Below, piece by piece: positions 6,641-14,372 of a stretch of DNA of 14,372 bases (the first letter of the stretch is position 1; each line of letters begins with the position of its first letter). A program made the translations under genes and the position numbers. The notes below the pieces were generated by a model that was given only the letters and a program-made list of their open reading frames with translations, made no database searches and was not told the DNA's origin. The stretch covers positions 1 through 14,372 of the forward strand of contig PAZD01000017.1 of the NCBI GenBank assembly GCA_002715405.1, in the 5' to 3' direction. The DNA is from Acidimicrobiaceae bacterium. GTDB lineage: Bacteria; Actinomycetota; Acidimicrobiia; Acidimicrobiales; UBA8592.

Positions 6641-7984
6641 TCACGCCCCTGAGACCATAACGTCCTTTACAACGATTGACACTCCTGAAGATCGCATTGG
6701 AAGCCTTTCTAGATCACTACCTATGCTCTGAATATCTAGAAGCATACGTTGAAGGGTGGAAGCGATAGTTACTTCCCTTACAGGTTCTGCTAATTGTCCT
6801 TTCCGAATCATTAGTCCTTCAGCCCCTGCCGAAAAATCTCCGCTAACAGGTTTAACTCCTGAATGTAAGCCAGCAACTCCCTGTATAAGTATTCCTTCTC
6901 CTACTTGTTGAATTAATTCTGTCTGGTTGCTTTCTCCGGGCACCAATGAAAGAGCAAGAGGTCCGGCACCAGGTGAGCTGTTATAACTCCGAACCGCCGA
7001 ACCAGTAGATACCTTTCCAAGTGCACGGGCCGTGTAGCTATTGTGGAGGAATCCATTAAGTGATCCACGGTCTATAAGCATATTTTTTCGGCTTGCTAGA
7101 CCTTCGCCATCAGCTTCAGTTGCGGTAAATGCCTCTGCGTCGGTTGGGTCATCAATTAGAGTTAAGAATTCTGGACCGATCTGATCTCCTTCTCTGTCTG
7201 CAAAAAGCGATCTCCCCTTAAGAAGTGCTTCGCCACTTAATGTTGATCCTATGATTCCTAGAAATTGCGCTGTCACGTAAGGGTCTAGGATTACAGTCAT
7301 CCTTCCAGATTCAGCCTTTTTGGCCCCCAGTAGTCTCGTGGCCCTTTCCGTCGCTTCTGAACTAGCTTTCTCAATTTGTAACTGGGCAGGACTTCTTCCT
7401 ACAGAATATCCAAATCCTGTTTGAGTGTCGGTCCCATCAGAGGCCAATGAAGATGCTGCAAGATAACAGCCACCTTCTTCACTAGCCCGACTAATTCCCG
7501 AAGTAGTGACTATTGCACTGGTATTTATCGAATCAACATAGTCTGTGGATTCAACACCAATGATTCGAGGGTCTGACTCTGAGATAGATTTTTCTAGCTC
7601 AATTGCTAAAGAAATCTTATCCTCATTAGCAAAGCTATTCAGCTCTGGGTTAAGAAGCTCAAGCGATATAGAATTAACTCCGTCAGGCTCTGCAATTGCA
7701 AGAAACTCATCTGGAGTTCCGAATGAAGCATTGTCGCGCGCCTCTTCTAATGTTTCTTCTAAAACACTGTCATCTAAAGATCCGGCATATGCCATGCCTT
7801 GTCGGAAATCATTGACGACTCGTATCCCAATACCTTGGGATTCTGCCGCAGTGAAAGATTCAATTTCTCCTTGGTAGACCCTGATTTCTGTCTCTCGACC
7901 ATGCACGACAACCACTTCAACCTGTTCGCCGTTAGTGGCTTGATCGACGATACTTGCTGCGGTCTTTAGTAATTCATCTTTCAT
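6641..7984 (-). CDS. tldE: TldE/PmbA, non-catalytic partner of the TldD/TldE protease
   Basis: TldE pairs with TldD in a heterodimeric cytoplasmic metalloprotease that, in E. coli, trims unfolded peptides, matures microcin B17 and degrades CcdA. The 447 residues match the family length. The PmbA/TldD fold is visible as an N-terminal domain with QGEIESFTAAESQGIGIRV at 38-56 and a C-terminal half with LSGEALLKGRSLFADREG at 249-266, IDRGSLNGFLHNSYTAR at 304-320 and SGDFSAGAEGLMI at 381-393. The position where TldD has HEACGH reads LDPYVTAQF here (233-241), so it lacks the zinc-binding histidines, as expected for TldE. It starts 8 bp after the tldD stop, so the pair is surely one transcript. No recognisable peptide-natural-product genes lie nearby, favouring a housekeeping proteolytic role. 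Confidence 0.94.
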   Translation of the reverse strand: MKDELLKTAASIVDQATNGEQVEVVVVHGRETEIRVYQGEIESFTAAESQGIGIRVVNDFRQGMAYAGSLDDSVLEETLEEARDNASFGTPDEFLAIAEPDGVNSISLELLNPELNSFANEDKISLAIELEKSISESDPRIIGVESTDYVDSINTSAIVTTSGISRASEEGGCYLAASSLASDGTDTQTGFGYSVGRSPAQLQIEKASSEATERATRLLGAKKAESGRMTVILDPYVTAQFLGIIGSTLSGEALLKGRSLFADREGDQIGPEFLTLIDDPTDAEAFTATEADGEGLASRKNMLIDRGSLNGFLHNSYTARALGKVSTGSAVRSYNSSPGAGPLALSLVPGESNQTELIQQVGEGILIQGVAGLHSGVKPVSGDFSAGAEGLMIRKGQLAEPVREVTIASTLQRMLLDIQSIGSDLERLPMRSSGVSIVVKDVMVSGA

Positions 7985-7992
7985 GGATATCC

Positions 7993-9384
7993 CTAGCCGG
8001 CAGTGCCGCCAACAGTGAGACTTGTAACTCGTAAAGTTGGAGTGCCATCACCGACGGGAACGCCCTGCCCATCTTTCCCGCACGTTCCAGGGGAACCCAT
8101 ATCAAAATCATTGCCTAGTGCATCTATATTGTTAAGGACATCGGGTCCATTCCCGATGAGGTTGCCCTCTCGGATGGGTTCAGTTATTTTGCCATTTTCG
8201 ATGAGGTATGCCTCTGTCATCCCAAAGACGAAATCTCCTGTTGCGGTATTGACTTGTCCACCTCCCAGATGAGCCACATAAACGCCTTCAGGAGTATCTT
8301 CAATGATGTCCTTGGGGTCTGTTTCGCCATTCGCTATATACGTGTTTGTCATTCGCACCATTGGTAACACGTGGTAGCTCTGTCTACGCCCATTTCCTGA
8401 ACTCATTCGCCCTTCGCTTCGAGAACGGAGACCATCCCACATGTAGTCGACCAACACACCATTTTCGATTAGAACATTTCGTTGCGCTGGTCGGCCTTCA
8501 TCGTCAATAGCGAATGCCCCCCATTCATGGGACATGGTTCCATCATCAATTAACGTTACCAATTCACTTGCAACTGTTTCTCCAACTTTCCCAGCAAAAA
8601 CAGAGGCTTGTTTGTTAACTAGGTCTGCTTCAAGTCCATGGCCGCAAGCTTCGTGGAATAGGACGCCACCGCCACCAGACCCTATAACTACTGGCATCGT
8701 ACCACTTGGCGCTGGGCGAGCATTTAACTTTGTTAATGCTCGTTGAGCAGCTCGTTGGGCAAGCTCTTCTACGTCTACCTGATCGAAAAGCTCAAATCCG
8801 ATAGGTCTTCCTATGGACTCTCTTCCTGTTTGCATTCCCGTATCTCCTGTAGCAACACAGGAAACTGAAAACAGTGAGCGGACCTGATCGTCACTTGCGA
8901 AAACCCCATCACTGTTTGCAACTAGTATTTTGCGCCGTGAATCTCCATAGCGAGCAGAAACTTGGGTAATTGCTGATCCCTGGCTTCTCGCTATTTCATC
9001 GGCTTGAATGAGTAGACTTACTTTCCTTTCCTTCTCAACCGACTCAGGTAGCGTAACTACCGTGTTTGGTGATGGAGCAACCACTGTTTCAAGGTCTCTA
9101 GCAGAAGAGCTAGAACCTGAAGCTCTTGTAGCTGATGCCGCTGCTCTGGCTGCAGTTAATAACCCTCGTTCAGATAAGTCTGCGGTATGAGCGAAACCTG
9201 TTGTTTCTCCAATGACAACGCGAATACCAGCCCCGCGATCTCTTCCAGAGGTTAGCTCTTCGACCTTCCCATCATCGAACAACGCTGAACTTGACCTTTT
9301 GTCTTCAACAAAGACCTCAGCAAATTCTCCACCTGATTTCAGAGCTTCGTTTAGGACTTTCTCTATTAAATTTTGTTCAATCAT
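7993..9384 (-). CDS. tldD: Metalloprotease TldD, catalytic subunit
   Basis: TldD is the zinc-bearing half of the TldD/TldE protease. At 463 residues it is full length. The zinc motif HEACGH is at 244-249 (H244, E245, H249) within GGGGVLFHEACGHGLEAD. The third ligand is the late cysteine C435 in the conserved GTCGKDGQGVPVG stretch at 433-445. Other family marks are DYMWDGLRSR at 313-322 and the segment VYVAHLGGGQVNTATGDFVF at 368-387, which lines the active channel. A GAGGT site 4 nt before the ATG supports the start, and it heads the run tldD-tldE-uppP. It diverges from the thioesterase gene across 89 bp. Its substrate here is unknown. Confidence 0.97.
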   Translation of the reverse strand: MIEQNLIEKVLNEALKSGGEFAEVFVEDKRSSSALFDDGKVEELTSGRDRGAGIRVVIGETTGFAHTADLSERGLLTAARAAASATRASGSSSSARDLETVVAPSPNTVVTLPESVEKERKVSLLIQADEIARSQGSAITQVSARYGDSRRKILVANSDGVFASDDQVRSLFSVSCVATGDTGMQTGRESIGRPIGFELFDQVDVEELAQRAAQRALTKLNARPAPSGTMPVVIGSGGGGVLFHEACGHGLEADLVNKQASVFAGKVGETVASELVTLIDDGTMSHEWGAFAIDDEGRPAQRNVLIENGVLVDYMWDGLRSRSEGRMSSGNGRRQSYHVLPMVRMTNTYIANGETDPKDIIEDTPEGVYVAHLGGGQVNTATGDFVFGMTEAYLIENGKITEPIREGNLIGNGPDVLNNIDALGNDFDMGSPGTCGKDGQGVPVGDGTPTLRVTSLTVGGTAG

Positions 9385-9461
9385 ATCTACCTCGTCGCTT
9401 TAGAATAGTAACCGTTTTCTACTGAGTTTGCCCTATCCGACAAAGCAGACGATCATTTGCG

Positions 9462-9467
9462 TATGGT
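9462..9467 (+). promoter_or_regulatory. Candidate -10 of a leaderless thioesterase promoter
   Basis: TATGGT is followed by exactly 6 nt and the ATG at 9474, and no Shine-Dalgarno site is present. A CCGACA hexamer matches TTGACA at 4 of 6 but at a long 19-bp spacing, so the -35 is doubtful. The arrangement is the same as at aacS and moeA. Confidence 0.4.
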
Positions 9468-9473
9468 ACTAGT

Positions 9474-9848
9474 ATGGCTTTAGAACAAGGACTAAGCGCC
9501 TCATTTGACCATAGCGTGAAAGAAGAGGACCTATCGATTGCCTTGACTTCTGGAGATGTTCCTGTTCTGTCGACACCAAGAGTAATCGCTTGGTGTGAAG
9601 CCGCAACAATGGCTGCAATTGATGGCCATATCTCTGAGAAAGAAACGACGGTAGGTATGCGTGTTCGGATTGATCACGTGAATCCATCGGGCTTGGGGGC
9701 AATGATTCGTGTAAGCGCCCTTTTAACCAGAATCGACGGGCGCAGGCTTACGTTTCAGGTGAGCGCACACGATGAAAAATCACAAATCGCGATGGGTCAG
9801 GTAACCCGCGTTATTGTCCACCGACAGCGGTTCTTGGAAAAGGTCTAA
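9474..9848 (+). CDS. FlK-like hotdog-fold acyl-CoA thioesterase
   Basis: A 124-residue single hotdog domain of the family named after fluoroacetyl-CoA thioesterase FlK. Seen are GSGDVPVLSTPR-type residues (SGDVPVLSTPRVIAWCEAA at 26-44), a GMRVRIDHVNPSGLGA strand at 61-76, and RRLTFQVSAHD at 90-100, followed by a terminal VTRVIVHRQRF. FlK uses Thr42, Glu50 and His76. Here T34, E42 and H68 have exactly the same spacings (8 and 26), so a catalytic triad is likely. This does not imply fluoroacetate as substrate: many actinobacteria carry such proteins, and a general short-chain acyl-CoA housekeeping role is more probable. It diverges from tldD and appears monocistronic, followed by a 219-bp gap. 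Confidence 0.85.
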   Translation: MALEQGLSASFDHSVKEEDLSIALTSGDVPVLSTPRVIAWCEAATMAAIDGHISEKETTVGMRVRIDHVNPSGLGAMIRVSALLTRIDGRRLTFQVSAHDEKSQIAMGQVTRVIVHRQRFLEKV

Positions 9849-9880
9849 CCATTGCCTTTTGGGCGAATTTGATGAATCGG

Positions 9881-9916
9881 GGGAAAGTATTAATCGTGCA
9901 AATTTTGCCGTTTCCC
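9881..9916 (+). terminator. Possible imperfect terminator hairpin after the thioesterase gene
   Basis: Outer arms GGGAAA (9881-9886) and TTTCCC (9911-9916) flank an inner hairpin: CG-T-GCAA at 9895-9901, a three-base loop, then TTGC-CG at 9905-9910. An eight-base bulge lies on one side, and T-rich sequence follows to 9935. It begins 32 bp after the stop. The stem is broken, so this is only a candidate. The rest of the 219-bp gap (9849-10067) shows no gene or RNA I recognise, and the next gene has only a weak TAACTT hexamer 12 nt before its ATG. Confidence 0.3.
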
Positions 9917-10067
9917 TTATGTTTTCTGTATTTTTGAGTTAGAAATATCGAACTCTGGCGACTTAACTAACGAAATCCGATGTTTATCCCCGAACGCGGA
10001 ATAACCTAACAGAGGCTAATTATTGCTTTTATTCCCCTTATTCGACTCCTAACTTGCGGACGACTTC

Positions 10068-11099
10068 ATGGATTACATATACACCAGACCACATGATAAG
10101 GAGTCCACGCCTTGGTGGAAACGTAACTCTGTTACAATCCCTTTCCGTATTGGGTTGAGTGTTGCTCTTTTCCTTGTGATTCTTAAATCCATGGATGGAA
10201 TAGACTGGGATGAACTTATCCCTGATTGGAACCGGCAAACTGCTTTCTGGACAATCGGGGCATTTGTCTTCACACTCCTTGGATTTGTTCTCGGAGCAAT
10301 ACGGTGGCACAGAGTATTAAGGGCGCTTGGGGTTAACCAACCGATTTGGAGACTTTTCAGTCATTATATGGCTGGACAATTTGTCTCGAATTTTTTGCCC
10401 ACCACTGTTGGAGGGGATGTAATTCGAATCGGAAGGCTTACGCGAGACACTGATGATGGCCCTGTGAGCTTTACCTCAGTTATTTTCGAACGTCTGAGTG
10501 GCTGGCTCGTGCTGCCCGTCATAACTTTTTTGGGATTTGCGATCAACCCGGGACTTACAGGCTTAGGAACGTCAACAAAAGTTCCTTTGATTGTCGCAAT
10601 GGTGACCCTCATTGCTTTGGTACTCGTAATCCTTCTACTCGGAAGTGACCGTATCGGGAAAGGACTTCAAAATCGCGAAGGGCTGCTGAGGTTCGCTAAC
10701 GCGGTACATCTTGGAATCGATCGATTGAAGGGGCATCCGAAATCCGCTAGAGAAGTCATTACTTCTGCTTTCGCCTATCAATTCGCTCTACTTCTAGCAG
10801 CTGGTTGCGCCGTAGAAGCTCTGGGAATTGATCAAGTAGGACTAACAGCTTTGATGGCCTTTATTCCAGCCGTCCTCATTATCCAAGTCCTTCCGTTAGG
10901 CATCGGAGGTTTAGGTGTGAGAGAAGGAACCCTAGTGGTCTTTTTAAGCGGTATCGGAGTGTCTAGCGAGCAAGCACTAGCTCTAGGGCTCGCCTTATAC
11001 GCCTTAACCTTGGTTAACAGCTTTATAGGTTTACCAATGCTCATATTTGGAGGCAGAAAAGGCACCAAATTAAATGGAACTCAATCAGCATCTATGTAG
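10068..11099 (+). CDS. Flippase-like membrane protein (LPG-synthase TM/UPF0104 family)
   Basis: A 343-residue polytopic protein of the lysylphosphatidylglycerol synthase TM-domain (UPF0104, flippase-like) family. Family marks are NFLPTTVGGDVIR at 108-120, ERLSGW at 141-146 and PLGIGGLGVREG at 276-287. Hydrophobic helices lie near 26-41, 60-77, 146-160, 172-191, 232-250, 259-275 and 302-327. No cytosolic aminoacyl-transferase domain follows, so it is not a complete MprF and most likely moves a lipid or glycolipid across the membrane; the substrate is unknown. The start ATG 10068 gives a normal charged N-terminus before the first helix, but no Shine-Dalgarno site is clear. Its end overlaps the PAP2 gene by 26 bp, implying coupled expression and a shared lipid-related task. 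Confidence 0.85.
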   Translation: MDYIYTRPHDKESTPWWKRNSVTIPFRIGLSVALFLVILKSMDGIDWDELIPDWNRQTAFWTIGAFVFTLLGFVLGAIRWHRVLRALGVNQPIWRLFSHYMAGQFVSNFLPTTVGGDVIRIGRLTRDTDDGPVSFTSVIFERLSGWLVLPVITFLGFAINPGLTGLGTSTKVPLIVAMVTLIALVLVILLLGSDRIGKGLQNREGLLRFANAVHLGIDRLKGHPKSAREVITSAFAYQFALLLAAGCAVEALGIDQVGLTALMAFIPAVLIIQVLPLGIGGLGVREGTLVVFLSGIGVSSEQALALGLALYALTLVNSFIGLPMLIFGGRKGTKLNGTQSASM

Positions 11100-11910
11100 C
11101 CCAATGCAAAAGCAGCGAACTTACCAAACCCAGATTGCAAATCATCAGAAGTCACATCTGAATTGGTTCAGGGAACTAGTACTTATCGGAGCCTTCTACG
11201 CCCTTTACTCTTGGATTCGAAATCAATTTGGGTCGGCATCCGTCGAACCCGATATTGCTTTACGGAATGCTCGGCACATGATCGATGCAGAACGTTTCGT
11301 TGGGCTTTATGTGGAAGCAGATATCCAATCATGGTTCATCGGATGGGACTTTTTCATTCGATTCTGCAATATTTTTTACGGCACTCTTCACTTTGTTGTC
11401 ACTCTAGGTGCCTTACTTTACCTCTATTTCCGCCAGCCAGAAGCATATCCGCGGTGGAGAACGATTGGGCTAACTACTACAGGACTTGCATTAATAGGTT
11501 TTGCTGCATATCCGCTTATGCCACCGAGACTTTTAGGTAATTGTGGCACATATGGCGCATGCATCGAAAGCAGCCCATTCGTCGATACCGTTGCAGAATT
11601 AGGAGGATTGTGGAGTTTTGATTCCGGCATGATGGAGAATCTATCCAACCAATACGCAGCGATGCCTAGCTTGCATTTCGCTTGGGCTCTTTGGAGCTAC
11701 TTGGCGTTGAAGCCATTTGTGGAAAACAAACTTATTCAAGTAGCGATATGGCTGTATCCTTCTTGCACTCTTTTCGCAATAGTTGTCACTGCTAACCATT
11801 ATTGGATAGATGCTGTCGGAGGTGGCCTAATTATTTTAGCTGGATACTGGATCGGATCACGGTTACAAGAATGGTCAGATTCTCGACCTTTTCTTCGAAA
11901 CTCATCGTAA
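11074..11910 (+). CDS. PAP2-superfamily membrane enzyme (Aur1/inositolphosphotransferase-like)
   Basis: A 278-residue integral membrane protein of the PAP2_3 type. The catalytic pieces are MPSLHFAWALW at 197-207 (H201, in place of the PSGH of classic PAP2) and VTANHYWIDAVGG at 238-250 (H242 nucleophile, D246). An earlier YPLMPPRLL at 146-154 stands where the family has its Arg-Pro motif. Members hydrolyse lipid phosphates or transfer phospho-headgroups; which of these applies cannot be told here. Helices lie near 34-48, 88-117, 130-148, 200-214, 221-239 and 246-263. ATG 11074 overlaps the upstream gene by 26 bp. M11 at 11104 sits just past that gene's stop and is an equally possible start; neither has a strong Shine-Dalgarno site. 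Confidence 0.85.
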   Translation: MELNQHLCSPMQKQRTYQTQIANHQKSHLNWFRELVLIGAFYALYSWIRNQFGSASVEPDIALRNARHMIDAERFVGLYVEADIQSWFIGWDFFIRFCNIFYGTLHFVVTLGALLYLYFRQPEAYPRWRTIGLTTTGLALIGFAAYPLMPPRLLGNCGTYGACIESSPFVDTVAELGGLWSFDSGMMENLSNQYAAMPSLHFAWALWSYLALKPFVENKLIQVAIWLYPSCTLFAIVVTANHYWIDAVGGGLIILAGYWIGSRLQEWSDSRPFLRNSS

Positions 11911-11993
11911 AAAAATCGCAAAACCCTAGTTTGATTCTGCTTATGGGAAACGAATAAAGAACTGCTAACGTAAGACTTGTAACTAAAAATATC

Positions 11994-13826
11994 ATGCTAG
12001 AACAAATAACATGCCCCGCTGACCTTCGAAGACTCTCTTCTTCAGAATTAAGGGAATTATCCCAAGAGATTCGATCCTTTGTTGTGGAGACTGTAGAGGC
12101 AAACGGGGGACACCTAGGGTCAAATCTCGGAGTGGTAGAGCTAACAATCGCTTTACATCGAGCATTCGACTCACCGCGAGATATTTTGTTATGGGATACT
12201 GGGCATCAAGCATATGTTCACAAAATCCTTACTGGTCGTACAAATGATTTCAGTTCGTTAAGAAAACAGGACGGATTATCTGGATATCCAAGCCGCGAAG
12301 AATCTGAACATGACTGGATTGAAAACAGCCATGCTTCAACCGCGTTAAGTTATGCCTTTGGAATGGCAGCAGCGCAATCCAGTGAAGTGGGGGAAGGGCG
12401 AAGAGTAATAGCTGTAGTAGGTGATGGCGCATTAACAGGTGGAATGGCCTTTGAGGGCCTGAATAACCTTGGCCACGCTGGTAGCAACGTGATCATTATT
12501 TTGAATGACAACGGTCGGTCCTACGCTCCCACGATCTCACGTTTATCCGACAGCTTAAAACGCCTTCGAAATAATCCTCGGTACCTCGAACAGCAGGAAA
12601 AACTTGAAAGAAAAGTTAAGAATATTCTTCCCTTTGGAGAGTCAGTAGAAAAAGCTATCGAAGCAGCGAAAGCCGCAGTTCGAGAAATTTGGGATCCGAC
12701 ATCATTCTTTGAGAATCTCGGACTCCGATATAACGGCCCATTCGATGGCCATAACGTCGAAGAACTAGAACGAGCCTTCCGAAATGCTGCTGACTTTGAA
12801 GGCCCAACCGTCATTCATGTTTTAACTGAGAAAGGTCGCGGCTACGGCCCTGCAGAAAATGACCCAGTTAAAAGACTGCATGATATTGGCAATCCTAAAC
12901 CTGGAAGCTTTACTGCGGCCTTTACTGAAGCGCTCATCAAGGAGGCAGAAAGTCGAAACGAAATAGTCGCGATTACCGCTGCGATGCCTGACAGTACAGG
13001 GCTTCTTCCATTCTCGGAACGTTTCCCAGATCGATTTTTTGACGTTGGAATAGCTGAACAGCATGCCACGACAGCTGCAGCAGGGATGGCTATGTCTGGT
13101 TTGCGTCCAGTTGTAGCTATTTACGCTACATTTCTTAATCGAGCGTTTGACCAAATTGCTTTTGACGTTGGACTTCATAAGCAGCCTGTAATCTTTTGCC
13201 TTGACCGCGCAGGAGTAACTGGCCCTGATGGAGCCTCCCACCATGGGCTACTCGACATGATGTTAATGTCAAAAATTCCAGGAATGACTATCTTTGCCCC
13301 ATCCTCTTACCAAGAGCTTCAGCAAATGTTCCATGATGCTCTTGAGATTACTGAAGGTCCTGTATGCATTCGCTATCCTAGAACTCCAGCTCCTATAGTG
13401 CACGAATCAGAAGTTGGCCAAGGAACAAATGCACGAAAAGTTCGTTCTGGTGATGACGCATGTATTCTTGCCGTTGGAAAAATGCTGGAGCCAGCAATTC
13501 AAGCTGCAGATGATTTAGAGAAAAGTGGAGTCCAATGTAGCGTCTGGGATGTCCGCTGCGTATCGCCGTTAGATACCAAAATGTTGACGGATGCCCATAA
13601 GCATCCAATTGTCACTACCATCGAAGACGGAGTGGTCGAAGGAGGCATCGGATATACCGTCCAAAGTAAACTCTCTAACCTGAATGGTCGTGGCCCACTT
13701 GTAAGAACTTTAGGAGTCCCTATCGCATATATCCCTCAAGGAAATCCCGATAGTATTCTCTCCCAATTAGGTTTAGACTCCAAGGGAATTGTCGAATCGA
13801 TTATGTCCTCTAGAGAACTTCTGTAG
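11994..13826 (+). CDS. dxs: 1-deoxy-D-xylulose-5-phosphate synthase
   Basis: This ThDP enzyme condenses pyruvate and glyceraldehyde-3-phosphate to DXP, the entry and usual control step of the MEP isoprenoid pathway. The 610 residues cover all three transketolase-type domains: GGHLGSNLGVVEL at 38-50 (H40), GDGALTGG at 143-150 with N173 completing the ThDP/Mg site, GIAEQHA at 352-358 with catalytic E355, and DRAGVTGPDGASHHG at 404-418, then a C-terminal domain. NRAFDQ and the GPDGASHHG form are typical of actinobacterial Dxs. The length is slightly short of the usual 620-640. The start aligns with known N-termini but has no Shine-Dalgarno site. It follows the PAP2 gene by 83 bp and converges on nfuA with 18 bp between stops. 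Its product ultimately feeds the carrier lipid recycled by UppP. Confidence 0.97.
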   Translation: MLEQITCPADLRRLSSSELRELSQEIRSFVVETVEANGGHLGSNLGVVELTIALHRAFDSPRDILLWDTGHQAYVHKILTGRTNDFSSLRKQDGLSGYPSREESEHDWIENSHASTALSYAFGMAAAQSSEVGEGRRVIAVVGDGALTGGMAFEGLNNLGHAGSNVIIILNDNGRSYAPTISRLSDSLKRLRNNPRYLEQQEKLERKVKNILPFGESVEKAIEAAKAAVREIWDPTSFFENLGLRYNGPFDGHNVEELERAFRNAADFEGPTVIHVLTEKGRGYGPAENDPVKRLHDIGNPKPGSFTAAFTEALIKEAESRNEIVAITAAMPDSTGLLPFSERFPDRFFDVGIAEQHATTAAAGMAMSGLRPVVAIYATFLNRAFDQIAFDVGLHKQPVIFCLDRAGVTGPDGASHHGLLDMMLMSKIPGMTIFAPSSYQELQQMFHDALEITEGPVCIRYPRTPAPIVHESEVGQGTNARKVRSGDDACILAVGKMLEPAIQAADDLEKSGVQCSVWDVRCVSPLDTKMLTDAHKHPIVTTIEDGVVEGGIGYTVQSKLSNLNGRGPLVRTLGVPIAYIPQGNPDSILSQLGLDSKGIVESIMSSRELL

Positions 13827-13844
13827 ATCATCAATGAGAAAGAC

Positions 13845-14372
13845 CTAATCGAAAAAAGGGTTCTCCCCAGCTTCGTGATCGGTTAGATCCACAATTTCAG
13901 TAATTTCAGGGATAGCTTCAGCAATCATTACTTCTATACCTTGCCGCAGTGTTGCAGCAGACATTGCGCAACCTTGACACCCACCACCCATGAGAATGTG
14001 GGCAGCGGTGCCTTCCATTTTTACAAGTTCCGCATAACCTCCATGAGCGGCTAAGGATGGGTTGATGTGTTGATCTAGCAGCTGTTGAAGTTGCTCCCCT
14101 ATTGTCCCTGTAAGTTGGAGGTCTTCTCCATCAAGCATATTTGGCCTATTCGGATTTCGAATTACAAGCCCCCCTTGCATAGGGTTGCTCGGCAAATCTA
14201 AAGTAGCGCCATTCAGATTCTCATAGCTTTCCTGAGGTACTAGAACAGTCAGATCTCCAATTGTTGAGACATGATCACCTTCTTCGAATTCTTCAATATT
14301 TTCGAAAGAGAGATCATAAGAAAACTCTGGCCCATTAACTCCGATTATCTGGACGCGTAACCCAAGAGCATC
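13845..14372 (-). CDS. nfuA: NfuA-type Fe-S carrier, C-terminal part (cut by right window edge)
   Basis: A cytoplasmic scaffold or carrier that passes [4Fe-4S] clusters to apo-proteins. The frame is open without a stop from 14372 to the TAG at 13845, giving 175 visible codons; the start lies outside the window. The TTG at 14195 is not the real start, because strong homology continues upstream of it. The visible first part (GLRVQIIGVNGPEFSYDL, then GGLVIRNPNRP) is a degenerate A-type (IscA/HesB-like) domain with no cysteine in view, as in NfuA. The C-terminal Nfu domain runs from about visible residue 88, with HGGYAELV and the cluster-binding GGGCQGC (cysteines at visible residues 132 and 135). 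MoaA in this window is one possible client, and later MEP enzymes (IspG/IspH) are others. Confidence 0.92.
   Translation of the reverse strand, partial: DALGLRVQIIGVNGPEFSYDLSFENIEEFEEGDHVSTIGDLTVLVPQESYENLNGATLDLPSNPMQGGLVIRNPNRPNMLDGEDLQLTGTIGEQLQQLLDQHINPSLAAHGGYAELVKMEGTAAHILMGGGCQGCAMSAATLRQGIEVMIAEAIPEITEIVDLTDHEAGENPFFD

Noticed and set aside
8003..8272. Plus-strand frames opposite tldD (also 8534-8746, 9008-9190, 9212-9403)
   Set aside because: All lie antisense to a complete, motif-bearing tldD and have low-complexity Ser/Pro/Thr composition typical of shadows.
11932..11990. Promoter for dxs (TTGATT with ATAAAG at 17 bp, or TAACGT)
   Set aside because: Neither pair is convincing, and no TANNNT lies at the 6-7 nt spacing seen at other starts.
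12822..13244. 140-codon minus-strand frame inside dxs
   Set aside because: It overlaps the catalytic region of dxs, which is intact, and shows no family features.
13845..14195. Nfu gene starting at TTG 14195 as a complete 116-residue protein
   Set aside because: The frame stays open to the window end and the upstream residues match the NfuA A-type domain, so the gene is longer and cut by the edge.

Overview
The window reads as ordinary chromosome of an actinobacterium with modest GC content (by eye in the mid-40s percent; not computed). The actinobacterial signs are the family flavour of several proteins. Dxs carries the long GVTGPDGASHHG loop, the 5-formamide-type zinc-ribbon protein has the QSFSDDPL/FKGSGFY pattern, and a two-part membrane protein resembles SepX/GlpR. 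Several start codons also look leaderless. An aquatic Acidimicrobiia-type lineage is a guess from GC and style only. No phage, insertion sequence, CRISPR array or rRNA was found.

Layout. Positions 1-986 (minus) hold the N-terminal 328 codons of acetoacetyl-CoA synthetase, cut by the left edge. Next come tRNA-Ala(CGC) and a minus-strand run in transcription order moeA/glp-like, moaA, moaC and a SepX/GlpR-like membrane protein. From 4644 rightward on the plus strand are plsY and an FmdB-type zinc-ribbon gene. These converge on a minus-strand run tldD, tldE, uppP. Divergent from tldD is a plus-strand FlK-like hotdog thioesterase. It is followed by a flippase-like (LPG-synthase TM) membrane protein overlapping a PAP2-family membrane enzyme, then dxs. 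A minus-strand NfuA-type Fe-S carrier gene, cut by the right edge, converges on dxs.

Functional links. MoaA and MoaC make cyclic pyranopterin monophosphate, and MoeA inserts molybdenum later in the same pathway. The MoeA-like protein may also act as the gephyrin-like division protein Glp, because a GlpR/SepX-like membrane protein is encoded two genes downstream. PlsY starts phospholipid synthesis. Dxs starts the MEP isoprenoid pathway that ends in the undecaprenyl carrier recycled by UppP. The flippase-like and PAP2 proteins are probably also lipid or lipid-carrier enzymes, so envelope lipid metabolism dominates the right half.

The points most worth a second look are the Glp/GlpR-like pairing, a TANNNT hexamer exactly 6 nt before three start codons that lack Shine-Dalgarno sites, the signal-peptide-like extension on UppP, and the exact FlK triad spacing in the thioesterase.
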